From NCBI GenBank assembly GCA_030272155.1, contig CP126196.1:1488001-1552000 (forward strand): a stretch of DNA of 64,000 bases, given 5' to 3'. The translations under genes were made by a program, and so were the position numbers. Origin of the DNA: Tetradesmus obliquus (Eukaryota > Chlorophyta > Chlorophyceae > Sphaeropleales > Scenedesmaceae). The notes under the pieces are model-generated. The model did no database searches, was not told where the DNA came from, and saw only the letters and a program-made list of their open reading frames with translations. This document shows, piece by piece, positions 56,172 through 64,000 of this stretch (position 1 is the stretch's first letter; each line of letters opens with the position of its first letter).

Positions 56172-56660
56172 GTACTCTTCCAGGGCGGACGATGGCATCA
56201 GCCTGGGCCCGCAGGAGGTGTATGCGTACCTGTGCCGCGTGATGTACAACCGGCGCAACAAGATGGACCCGCTGTGGAACTCCCTCATTGTGGCAGGCAT
56301 TGAGCCGCCACACGCAGGCGCATCGGCAGAGGTGAGGCGCTGCTGTTGGCGCAGTTGTCGCAGCATGGCCTGCAGGTCTTGCAGGTCTGCAACAGCATTG
56401 ATGCCTCAATGTAGCAGAAGGATGGGCACTGCGTTCTGCCTGTTGAGTCTAAGTGTTAGGCACCTGGACAGCAGCAGCAGCAGCATTGGACGACTCTTTT
56501 TGAGTTGCCTGCACTCTTCGCAAAGCAATGTGCCTCATCTTGCTGCTTCTTCTCCCGCCGCAGGACGTGTCCACCTCTGACGTGACCTTCCTGGGCATGG
56601 TGGGCATGATCGGCACACACTGCCCACCCCCTGCTGTCAGACTATATGCATATTTTCACG

Positions 56661-56727
<67 letters not shown>

Positions 56728-58193
56728 AGGACGTGTCCACTTCCGACGTGACCTTCCTGGGCATGGTGGGCATGATCGGCACGCACTACAGCGACAGCCA
56801 CGTCACCACAGGCTTTGCCAGCCACCTGGCGCGCCCGCTGTTCAGGGAGGCGCAGGCGGACGACATGAGCGAGGAGGCAGCAGTGGCGTTGATGCACGAG
56901 GCGCTGCGAGTGTGCTACTACAGGTGCGGAAAGGGCTTTAGAAGTCGATGTTGCTGTTACAGTAGTGCTGCTGCGGCCGCAATGCATACGCTGCGCGTGT
57001 GGTGTTGCAGCTGCGCTGCTGCAGTGACAGTGTGCTGCGTATGTGATGGCGTTTGAGGGTGTGTTGGCTGCTGGAGATGTGGCTGGGTGTTGCTGCTGTT
57101 GAGGGAGGCTTCAGGCAGACGACATGAGCGAGGAGGCGGCAGTGGCACTGGTGCACGAGGCGCTGCGCGTGTGCTACCACAGGTGCGGCAACTGCTATTG
57201 AAGTTGATGTTACAGTGTCACTGCTGCGGCTGCGATGCGTACGCTGCGCGTGCAAGACTGCAGCTGCGCTGCTGCAGTGACAGTGTGCTGTGTGTGTGAT
57301 GGCGTTTGAGTGTGTGTGTGTTGCTGGAGGTTTGGCTGGGTGTTGCTGTTGTTCAGGGAGGCGCGGGCTGACGACATGAGCGAGGAGGCGGCAGTGGCAC
57401 GAGGCGCTGCGTGTGTGCTACTACAGGTGCGGTGATGTCTTGTTTAAATAGATTGTATGTACAAGTTTTGTGAGTGCTGCGGTTGTGCTATGGTAGTCAA
57501 CATGCTTTGTGCTATTGTTGTTGGTAATACTGTTGTTGTGTGGCAGCAATGGCGCTGATGCACGAGGCGCTGCGCGTGTGCTACTACAGCTGCGCTGCTG
57601 CAGTGACAGTGTGCTGCGTGTGTGATGGCGTTCTAGGGTGTGTTTGCTGCTGGAGGTGTGGCTGGGTGCTGCTGTTGTCGGCGGAGGCGCAGGCTGACGA
57701 CATGAGCGAGGAGGCAGCAGTGGCGCTGATGCACGCCGCGCTGCGCGTGTGCTACCACAGGTGTGGCTTAGCAGGCTGGCCAAGCCCACACACAGGCTCT
57801 AGTCAAGGTGTACTGCAAACACCCCACTACATGTTACCATACATGCTATCAGCAAGCTTGTGTGCTGAGCGATCTGTGCCCCTCACGCTGCCACCTGCTG
57901 CCGCATCTGCTGCTCCCAGTTGTGCAGGCACCCCGCATCTGTTGACAGAGAGACTGCATTCTGCTTGTGAGCGGGGTAGCAAACTGATCAGCAACTAATG
58001 CACCTGACCATGATCAACAATGTGTATGATGCATTGCCATGCGCTGCGCAGGGACAAGCAGAGCATGAACAAGTTCCAGCTGGCCAAGGTGACCAAGGAG
58101 GGCGTGAGCATCAGCGAGCCGTACGCGCTGGACGTGCAGTGGGACTTCAAGATGTTCAGCCAGCCCACCAAGTGGGCGGTGGGCGCGTGGTGA
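54838..58193 (+). CDS. PSMB4: 20S proteasome subunit beta type-4 (PSMB4/PBG family)
   Basis: Non-catalytic beta subunit of the 20S core particle. Four exons (54838-55247, 56184-56331, 56730-56923, 58052-58193; 894 nt, 297 residues) join in phase 2, 0, 2. Exon 1 holds the long N-terminal extension of this subunit, then PYVTGTSVLGIKYKDGVLVA, DTLGAYGSTKRYKSVERIKK and VNDHVIIAASGELSDFQHI. Exon 2 gives LCRVMYNRRNKMDPLWNSLI. Exon 3 gives FLGMVGMIGTHYSDSHVTTG. Exon 4 gives SMNKFQLAKVTKEGVSISEP and ends VQWDFKMF...KWAVGAW. There is no N-terminal catalytic threonine after a cleaved propeptide, as expected for this subunit. Every intron is swollen by tandem partial copies of the neighbouring exon edges and by long CTG tracts. 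Which copy is used at the 3' edge of exon 3 is not certain. The first complete copy is chosen because it alone carries the whole exon. Confidence 0.93.
55780..56088 (+). repeat. Three tandem copies of the 5' edge of PSMB4 exon 2
   Basis: Copies start at 55780, 55925 and 56040, each after an AG, and carry about 48 nt matching the exon start (ADDGISLGP then EVY). They then diverge into GTAGCTGCATGG or GTTGATGCATGG, where the true exon continues. The unit includes the upstream CTG-rich intron end. A further fragment of the downstream part lies near 55690. Confidence 0.85.
55872..55916 (+). repeat. (CTG)15 in PSMB4 intron 1
   Basis: Pure CTG tract leading to the duplicated acceptor at 55924. A second (CTG)15 at 56126-56170 precedes the true acceptor of exon 2. 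Confidence 0.95.
56126..56170 (+). repeat. (CTG)15 before the true PSMB4 exon 2 acceptor
   Basis: The tract stands where the polypyrimidine tract should be and is followed by TGTACTCTTCCAG and exon 2 at 56184. Confidence 0.95.
56564..56622 (+). repeat. Duplicate of the 5' edge of PSMB4 exon 3
   Basis: About 59 nt with acceptor GCCGCAG, reading DVSTSDVTFLGMVGMIGTH, then breaking off. The true exon with the same start follows at 56730 after a (CTG)21 tract. Confidence 0.9.
56664..56726 (+). repeat. (CTG)21 forming the PSMB4 exon 3 acceptor
   Basis: CTG units run without interruption into CAG and exon 3 at 56730. Confidence 0.95.
57105..57760 (+). repeat. Tandem copies of the 3' edge of PSMB4 exon 3
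   Basis: Copies ending at 57182, 57426, about 57590 and 57760 repeat DDMSEEAAVALMHEALRVCY or parts of it. Three are followed by GTGCGG or GTGTGG donors; the one near 57590 has lost its donor (CTGCGC). Spacing is irregular because of internal deletions. All lie in intron 3. Confidence 0.88.
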
Positions 58194-58510
58194 TGCGTGA
58201 TTTATGGGGCAGCAGCGGCAGCAGCAGACACCAGCAGAGGCAGCGGAGGCAGCCCAACCAGTGGGCGGTGGGCCCTTGGTGATCGGCTAGGCAGCAGCAG
58301 ATGGCAGCAGAGGCAGCAGCGCAGCAGAACAGCCCACCAAGTGGGCGGTGGGCGCGTGGTGATGCGTGATGGGCAGCAGGGGCAGCAACAAAGGCAGCAG
58401 CGCAGCCCACCAAGTGGGCGGTGGGCGCGTGGTGATCAGCATGCAGCAGCAGGCAGCAGCAGAAGCAGCACATCTGAAGCAGTGGGCGGTGGGCGCGTGG
58501 CGGGGCAGCA
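58160..58510 (+). repeat. Five tandem copies of the end of the PSMB4 coding sequence
   Basis: The segment encoding KWAVGAW plus stop recurs near 58250, 58330, 58405 and 58480 after the true stop, separated by CAG-rich spacers. It lies in the 3' UTR, so it does not alter the protein. Confidence 0.88.
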
Positions 58511-60076
58511 GCAGCACGCCCGCGGCAGCGCGGCGGCGCAGCGGCCGCTGCGTAGCAGCAGGTTGCAGGAGTGCAGTGCGTGGTTTAGCTGCCGAAGCAG
58601 TGTGCAGCAGTGCAAAGGGCGTGGAGCCTGCAGCAGTAAAAAGCTTGCATAGGCATGTAAGCACAGTTTGCAGAGCATAATGCAACATAGTGCGTACTCA
58701 CATGGCATTCAAGTGGTCCCCCCTAGAGGCCACCATGGCTGCTTGAACCGCAGTTGTGCAGATGCGCTGTTCCTGCTGCTCCTCTTATGACCTGTGTGTA
58801 TTACCTGCATTCACATTACAACCTGGTCAGCGCCGTCCCCCAGAGCCACGATGCCCTAGGGGGGCAACGGCACTGACGGTCTTCGGTGCACTTGTAGCCA
58901 TTGGTAGCCCTGGTAGTGACATCTTGTCAGTGACTTCGTTGGTGTGGTCATCTCCAGCAGCAGCAGCAGCAACAGTGTGCAGGTGGGCAGCTGGCTTCCT
59001 GGGAGGGAGGCGCCACAGCAGAGCATGCAGCAGCAGCAGGAGCTGGTGTGTTGTGCGGCATGGCTGGCAGCTGGTGGGGGCCAGCATCTGCAGCCCGCTG
59101 ACCATCCCAGGCGTCAGCTGGTGATGCTGTGCGCCGCTTGGCAGCTTGCAGCACTGCCAGCCGGCAGCCAGGAGCAGGCATGTTGCAGCAGCTGGCTTAC
59201 GTGATGGTGTACCTTTGCTGTAGTGGCTGCAGGAGGGCAGCAGCTGCAGTGCGCAGGGCTGCAGTATTGACACCATTATGTAGGTTCCTGCGGTGCTTTA
59301 GCGGGCTGTTTTGCTTGCTGATGGGCTGCAATGATGCTGCTGTAGCTGTTGTCGGAGGTGTCTCTTGCCATGTGGTGTGACACAAGGTGTCTGTGGTGCG
59401 TGTTTGGGTACGCACATGTGTGTGCACAAGCTATTGCAGCACTTCATATGCAGCTGAGGCGTCCTTTGGCGCCTGCCAAGCTGGAACTTGACGCACGCCC
59501 ACTAATGGGCCAGTAGTGGGCCAGTGTTAATGCCGCAATGTGCCCTTTGCCCCTGAACGTGTCTTGTCCCTCTTTCCCTTGACTTTGCGAATTGCTCTCT
59601 TGAGTGTCACGGTGGGTGGGTGTGCTGCAGGCATCCTGTGCATACCTTGTAAGGCCATCAGTCCTGCAGGAGTTAACTGTCTCTTGATGGCAATGCTCTC
59701 CGGCACTGGGGATGGGTGGATGCTTTGTACAAGCAACTGCTGAGCCGGGTGGTGGACTTTGGTTGGCCCACGAGAGTTTATTCGCGGATCAGTCGGGTCA
59801 GACGTGTACTGACAAGAACAGTAACGACACTGGGTGTCGAGACAGTCCTCATGGTGTCGAACCAGCATCACTTCGTTTAATCCAAGATTACTACTGCGAT
59901 CTTTCACACGCGACACTGTTGCTGGTACGCAGGGCTCCCGTGATCAGCAGCAGCACATACCAAAACAATCGATCTATACAACCAAAAGCACTCGATACCT
60001 GACAGTACACTCACATCACAGTACGCGTTGAAGTGGCAACCTCTAGAAGCATTCACCCACCACAGTAGCTGGAGAG
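58511..60076. other. Intergenic between PSMB4 and the phosphatase-like gene
   Basis: Holds the PSMB4 3' flank and the promoter of the next gene. The open frame on the minus strand at 59527-59916 has no family character. No repeat beyond short CAG runs, and no RNA gene recognised. Confidence 0.5.
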
Positions 60077-63000
60077 ATGGCACTCGCACAGCAGTCCGGC
60101 ATCGCTGCCCCATGCAGAAGCAGAAATGCAGCTTTTAGATACTGTTCAGTGCATCGCGCTGCGCCTTTGGTCAACAGGAGTCAGCTAACATGCCAGGCTC
60201 AGGCTCAGGGCAGTGTGCTTGCCTCAGAGGCTTTCGCTCCGCTGCTGTCGCTTGACGGTACGCTGCCGCCTACATTGGCGCTTTAGAACGACTCAGTATA
60301 GCATTAGACATCATGCGCGCCCTCTGGACAGCTGCTGCACGATCTAGTGGTGTGCCTGCAGCAGCTCTGGTGCTGCTGTTCCTCTTCAATCATCCTGCCG
60401 CCCACCGTCACACCTCACCCCACCCAGCCTCACTGAAACTGTCACTTTGACTCGGTCAAACCATTCAAACCCTGCAGACAGCTACGAGTCGGCGCACTCC
60501 TTCTCCGACTTTGCCAACTGGCTGGTGCCTGGCAGCCTGCTGGTGGGGCGCTACCCGTATGTGGAGCCCAGCAGGTGCAAGAGCTACCAGGAGGGGGAGG
60601 CCAAGCTTGAGCAGATCCTCAAGGCAGGCATCACCACCTTCATGTCGCTGCAGGTGACAAAGAGAGAGTATTTAGGGGGCGTGCCAGCTGGCAAAACATT
60701 GCGTACAACTGGGGTGGGTGGTGTGGTGCAGATGCAGGCAGCACTAGTTGCATGCCGCTGCACAGGTGAGTGCGAAAGAGGTTGGAAAAAAAGGGGCATT
60801 GCCAGCTGGCCACATCTAGCGCGCAGCTTGTGTGCGGTGAGCTACCAGGAGGGGGGGGGGGGCAAGCTGGAGCAGATCCTCAAGGCGGGCATCACCGCCT
60901 TCATGTCGCTGCAGGTGAGGCAACGGGTCGTCATTTGTATCATGCCGCAATTTCGGCAGCAGCAGCAGCAGCATCGCCTCCATGCGCTGCGTGGGCTGGT
61001 GTGGAGTTGGTGCTGAATTGGCCACCTACTGGCCACATGCACGGTTGCTGTGGTTGGCCTGCGCAGCCTGCTGTCTAATGCAATCTGTCTGCCAACAAGT
61101 GCTGCTGCGTCACTTGTTTCCCCTGCAGGCGGAGGTGCCTGCGCAGGCTGAGCTGGCGCTGCGTGGCGTGAACGGCTTCATGCCCTACAAGTCAGCAGCA
61201 GAGCTCATCAAGCACTCCATGGCAGGGTGAGCGGAGTTGACACGCCATTTAATGTTACATTGTGACTGTTATGTGACGATATGAGGTGCCCGGCACCAAG
61301 CGGCAGGTTTGCTTGCTGCTGAAAGGCGCTGCCGCATGGTTGATTGAGCAGCTGCACACCGCAACAGATGCAGCATGACCAGGCCTCCTACACAACATTC
61401 ACCAGGGCGCATGTAAGAGAGGCGGTGCGGTGTGTGTTGTAGTTTAAGTGTGTAGTACTGCTGCTGCTGCTGCCGTGTCCGCAGGCCCCCTCCCTCTGAC
61501 ATCATGAATGGGCTGCGCACACCAGAGCTGGACCGCTACCTGCCGCCTAGGGTGAGAGCATTGATCTGCATATGTTGACCTCAATAACAATCACACTGAC
61601 AGCGATCACAGTAGAATGCATAGCAGTTCAGAGCTGGATAGGTGCCTGCTGCCAGGGGTGGGCTGCTTTGATGCAGGCAACACTCTGGGGAAGCAACATC
61701 TGCGTGATATTTTTGTCCAAACATCAAGACAACGTGTTTCCTGTTTCCATATAAGATTTCATTTATATGGTTAGTCGTACTGTACATGTTGTGGCCTGGA
61801 GAATTCTGCTGCTGCTTGTGGGGTACATATTCCACGGGCTTGCACGGCTAGCCTGCCACCAACATGCACGGCTAGCCTGCCACCAACATGCAACAGCAAG
61901 ACAAGCGCCCCCCTAACTGGCATCAGCGCCATGCCTGCTGCCGTCCCTCTGTGCACCTTCCCTCTGCTGCCACGCATCCGCAGCACAAGCCTGCCAACGA
62001 GGCGTACATTGCGTATGCTGCGCGCGAGACGCTGGAGTTTGCGCACAGCCCGATTGAAGACCTCAGCGTGCCACGGGAGCGCCAGTGAGTGCTTATTACG
62101 CTTTAAGATTGGCGCTGTGTGCCTGTCATGCTTGTCATCTCCTTGAAGTTTTGAAGTTTGTGCACAGCCCGATTGAAGACCTCAGCGTGCCACGGGAGCG
62201 CCAGTGAGTGCTTATTACGCTTTAAGATTGGCGCTGTGTGCCTGTCATGCTTGTCATCTCCTTGAAGTTTTGAAGTTTGTGCACAGCCCGATTGAAGACC
62301 TCAGCGTGCCAGGGGAGCACCAGTGAGTGCAGATTTCGGGTTGTTGGTTGCATTGTATGCCTGCCATGCTTCTCATCGCCTTTATATCTATAGATGCGCA
62401 CAGCCCCATCGAAGACCTCAGCGTGCCAGGAGAGCGCCAGTGAGTGCATATTACGCATTGATACTGGCATTGTGTGCCTGTCATGCTTGCCATCGCCTTG
62501 ATGTTTTAAAGTTGTCGCACAGCCCAATTGAAGACCTCAGCGTGTCAGGGGAGCGCCAGTGAGTGCAGATTACGCTTTAGTATTGGCAGTGTGTGCCTGT
62601 CATGCTTGTCATCGCCTTGATGTTCAAGGTTTGTGCACAGCCCCATTGAGGACCTCAGCGTGCCAGGGGAGCGCCAGTGAGTGCAGATTTCGTAGTGGTG
62701 TTGGTGTTGTGCGCCTGCCATGCTTGCAATTGCCTTGGTATTTCAAGTTTGCACACAGCCCCATTGTGGACCTCAGCGTGCCAGGGGAGCGCCAGTGAGT
62801 GCAGATTTCGGGGTTGTTGGTTGCATTGTGTGCCTGCCATGCTTGTGAATGCCTTTATGATTCATATCTGCGCACAGCCCCATTGAAGACCTCAGCATGC
62901 CAGGGGAGCGCCAGTGAGTGCAGATTTCGCACTGGTGTTGGCATTGTGTGCCTGCCATGCCTGTCATCGTTGTGATGTGTTTAAGTGTGTGCACAGCCCC

Positions 63001-63227
63001 ATTGAGGAGCTCAGCGTGCCGCGCGAGCGCCAGTGAGCCACACTTGTCTCGTGTGCCTGTCGTGCTTGATATTGACTTGTAATTTGTGTTCATAGTTGCT
63101 CAGCCCCCTGGAGCCCTCAGCGTGCCAGCGGAGCGCTAGTCAGTGCATCCAAAGCACTGCAGCAGATTGCTCACCCATCATGCGTGTCGTGCTTGTCATC
63201 ACCAATACATATCAGCGTGTTGACCAT

Positions 63228-63259
<32 letters not shown>

Positions 63260-64000
63260 CTGGATGAGATCGTGGCCGACATGCAGCGCCGCATCGAGGC
63301 TGGCGAGGTGCTGTACGCGCACTGCTGGGGAGGGCGCGGCCGCGTGGGGCTGGTGGGGGCCTGCTTCCTGGCAGCAACATACGGGTGAGTGGGTGCTGCA
63401 ATCTGCTGTTGCTGCTGCTGCTGCTTCTAGCTTGCTGTTGTCGTGTTGTGCGGCTGGTGGGCGCCTGCTTCCTGGCGGCAACATACACGTGAGTGGATGG
63501 CAGCAGGCTGTGCTTTGCTGCTGCTGCTGCTGCTGCTGCTTTGCTTGCTGTGTGCTGGTGTCTAGGTGCGGGACAGGCGGGCACATTGAGCTGGTGGCCG
63601 CCTGCTTCCTGGTGACAAGATACCCAGCAGCATCATAGCTGTGCAGCATAAAGCCAATAGGGAGAAAATGCCAATTGTTGATATGCTGTGATATTGTAAC
63701 AAATGTTATGTTTCTTGCGCGCAGCGTGTCAGCTGACGAGGCGCTGGAGCGCGTGCAGCGTGCCTTTGACACGCGCAAGGACAACGAGCGCCGCAGCCAT
63801 CACTTAAGCTGTTATTTGTTATGTTATTTCTGTCCTGTAGTGTGTCAGCTGACCAGGCGTTGGAGCGCGTGCAGCGTGCCTTTGACATACGCAAGGACAA
63901 CGAGCGCCGCAGCCATCACTTAAGCTGTTATTTGTTATGTTGTTTCTGTCCTGCAGTGTGTCAGCTGACCAGGCGTTGGAGCGCGTGCAGCGTGCCTTTG
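60077..64000 (+). CDS. Protein-tyrosine/dual-specificity phosphatase-like protein (partial, runs off the right edge)
   Basis: Exons: 60077-60257, 60478-60653, 61129-61226, 61485-61551, 61984-62084, 63259-63384 and a further exon from 63725 (tandemly repeated, continuing past the window). Exon 1 gives an Ala/Arg/Ser-rich start (MALAQQSGIAAPCRSRNAAF) that may be an organelle-targeting peptide. Exon 2 holds FANWLVPGSLLVGRYPYVEP and LEQILKAGITTFMSLQ, the N-terminal part of cysteine-phosphatase folds where a GITTVIxLQ strand is usual. Exon 6 has the active-site loop HCWGGRGRVG (HCx5R-type, Cys nucleophile and Arg), followed by LVGACFLAATYG and, next exon, SADEALERVQRAFDTRKDNE. Substrate unknown. 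Exon 5 ends PIEDLSVPRER and is followed in the intron by eight complete copies of its last 36 nt with splice sites. The edges of exons 2, 6 and 7 are also duplicated. Confidence 0.82.
60838..60915 (+). repeat. Duplicate of the 3' end of phosphatase exon 2
   Basis: Repeats the last ~78 nt of exon 2 (SYQEG, then LEQILKAGITAFMSLQ) with its donor GTGAGG, about 260 bp downstream. A run of ten or more G replaces the GGGGGAGGCC of the true exon. Confidence 0.88.
62168..63032 (+). repeat. Array of eight in-frame 36-nt mini-exon-like blocks in phosphatase intron 5
   Basis: Blocks at 62168-62203, 62287-62322, 62404-62439, 62523-62558, 62641-62676, 62759-62794, 62878-62913 and 62997-63032 copy the last 36 nt of exon 5. 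Each is preceded by CACAG and followed by GTGAGT (GTGAGC in the last). Donor-to-donor distances, counting the true exon, are 119, 119, 117, 119, 118, 118, 119 and 119 bp. Each begins and ends in phase 2 and reads PIEDLSVPxER, so inclusion adds 12 residues without a stop. A decayed ninth copy lies near 63101-63138 with a lost donor. Confidence 0.93.
63448..63610 (+). repeat. Two copies of the 3' end of the phosphatase active-site exon
   Basis: The segment reading RLVGACFLAATY recurs near 63450-63489, with a GTGAGT donor, and in a more diverged form near 63570-63610 (ELVAACFLVTRYP), without one. Both lie in intron 6 and neither includes the HC motif. Confidence 0.82.
63722..64000 (+). repeat. 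Tandem 116-117 bp copies of the 5' edge of phosphatase exon 7
   Basis: Three copies begin near 63725, 63841 and 63958, the last cut by the window. Each has its own acceptor (GCGCAG, CTGTAG, CTGCAG) and reads VSADEALERVQRAFDTRKDN or a close variant, followed by the same intron-like spacer ending TTTCTGTCCTGYAG. Which copy continues into the rest of the exon cannot be seen. Confidence 0.88.

Noticed and set aside
59527-59916. 129-residue minus-strand open frame
   Set aside because: No recognisable domain, no supporting splice or promoter signal, and it overlaps the likely promoter region of the phosphatase gene.
62087-63093. CRISPR-like array suggested by the regular ~119 bp period
   Set aside because: The 36-nt blocks match the end of an upstream exon and are flanked by splice sites. 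The spacers are themselves similar to one another, and the context is a eukaryotic intron.

Overview
The window looks like nuclear DNA of a green alga, most likely a chlorophycean. Genes are split into many short exons with GT-AG introns. The sequence is full of (CAG)n/(CTG)n tracts and TGCA-rich intergenic DNA. The recognisable proteins have algal or plant character: a DGAT2 with the EPHS motif, a full-length ABCB transporter, a CAD-type alcohol dehydrogenase and the proteasome subunit beta type-4. I saw no bacterial operons, tRNAs, rRNAs or CRISPR arrays. All exon models come from reading splice sites and phases by eye; every multi-exon model accepted here closes in frame unless stated.

Layout, left to right. 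(1) 1-4537 is gene-poor. (2) 4538-7540 (-) encodes a secreted right-handed beta-helix protein with one in-frame TGA. A ~470 bp upstream segment (7935-8405) has a diverged twin at 250-725. (3) 9448-12161 (-) is DGAT2, the last step of triacylglycerol synthesis. It is head-to-head with (4) 12689-25384 (+), an ABCB transporter whose linker exon has been split by a truncated LINE (18793-20113). (5) 28119-41856 (+) is a very large secreted or type I membrane protein with about a dozen six-cysteine modules. Ten of these sit in a nearly perfect ~800 bp tandem array, and one in-frame TAG lies near the C-terminus. A young 526 bp TRIM-like element sits in one of its introns. (6) 43125-47473 (-) is a zinc alcohol dehydrogenase. 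(7) 47849-54278 (-) is a low-complexity protein with nucleoside-diphosphate-kinase-like segments. It is divergent from (8) 54838-58193 (+), proteasome subunit beta type-4. (9) 60077 to the right edge (+) is a protein-tyrosine-phosphatase-like protein with an HCxxGxGR active site, cut off by the window.

The most unusual signal is shared by several unrelated genes. Short pieces covering an exon edge plus the adjoining intron edge, with splice sites usually intact, have been tandemly amplified inside introns. The clearest case is in the phosphatase gene (62168-63032). There, eight extra 36-nt blocks repeat every 117-119 bp, each bounded by AG and GT and each phase 2 to phase 2, so any number could be spliced in as 12-residue repeats without breaking frame. 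Similar but mostly non-productive arrays occur in the alcohol dehydrogenase and proteasome genes. The 800 bp array in the six-cysteine gene is the same process at whole-exon scale. (CTG)n tracts repeatedly form the 3' splice-site region, so repeat instability and splicing appear to be linked in this genome.
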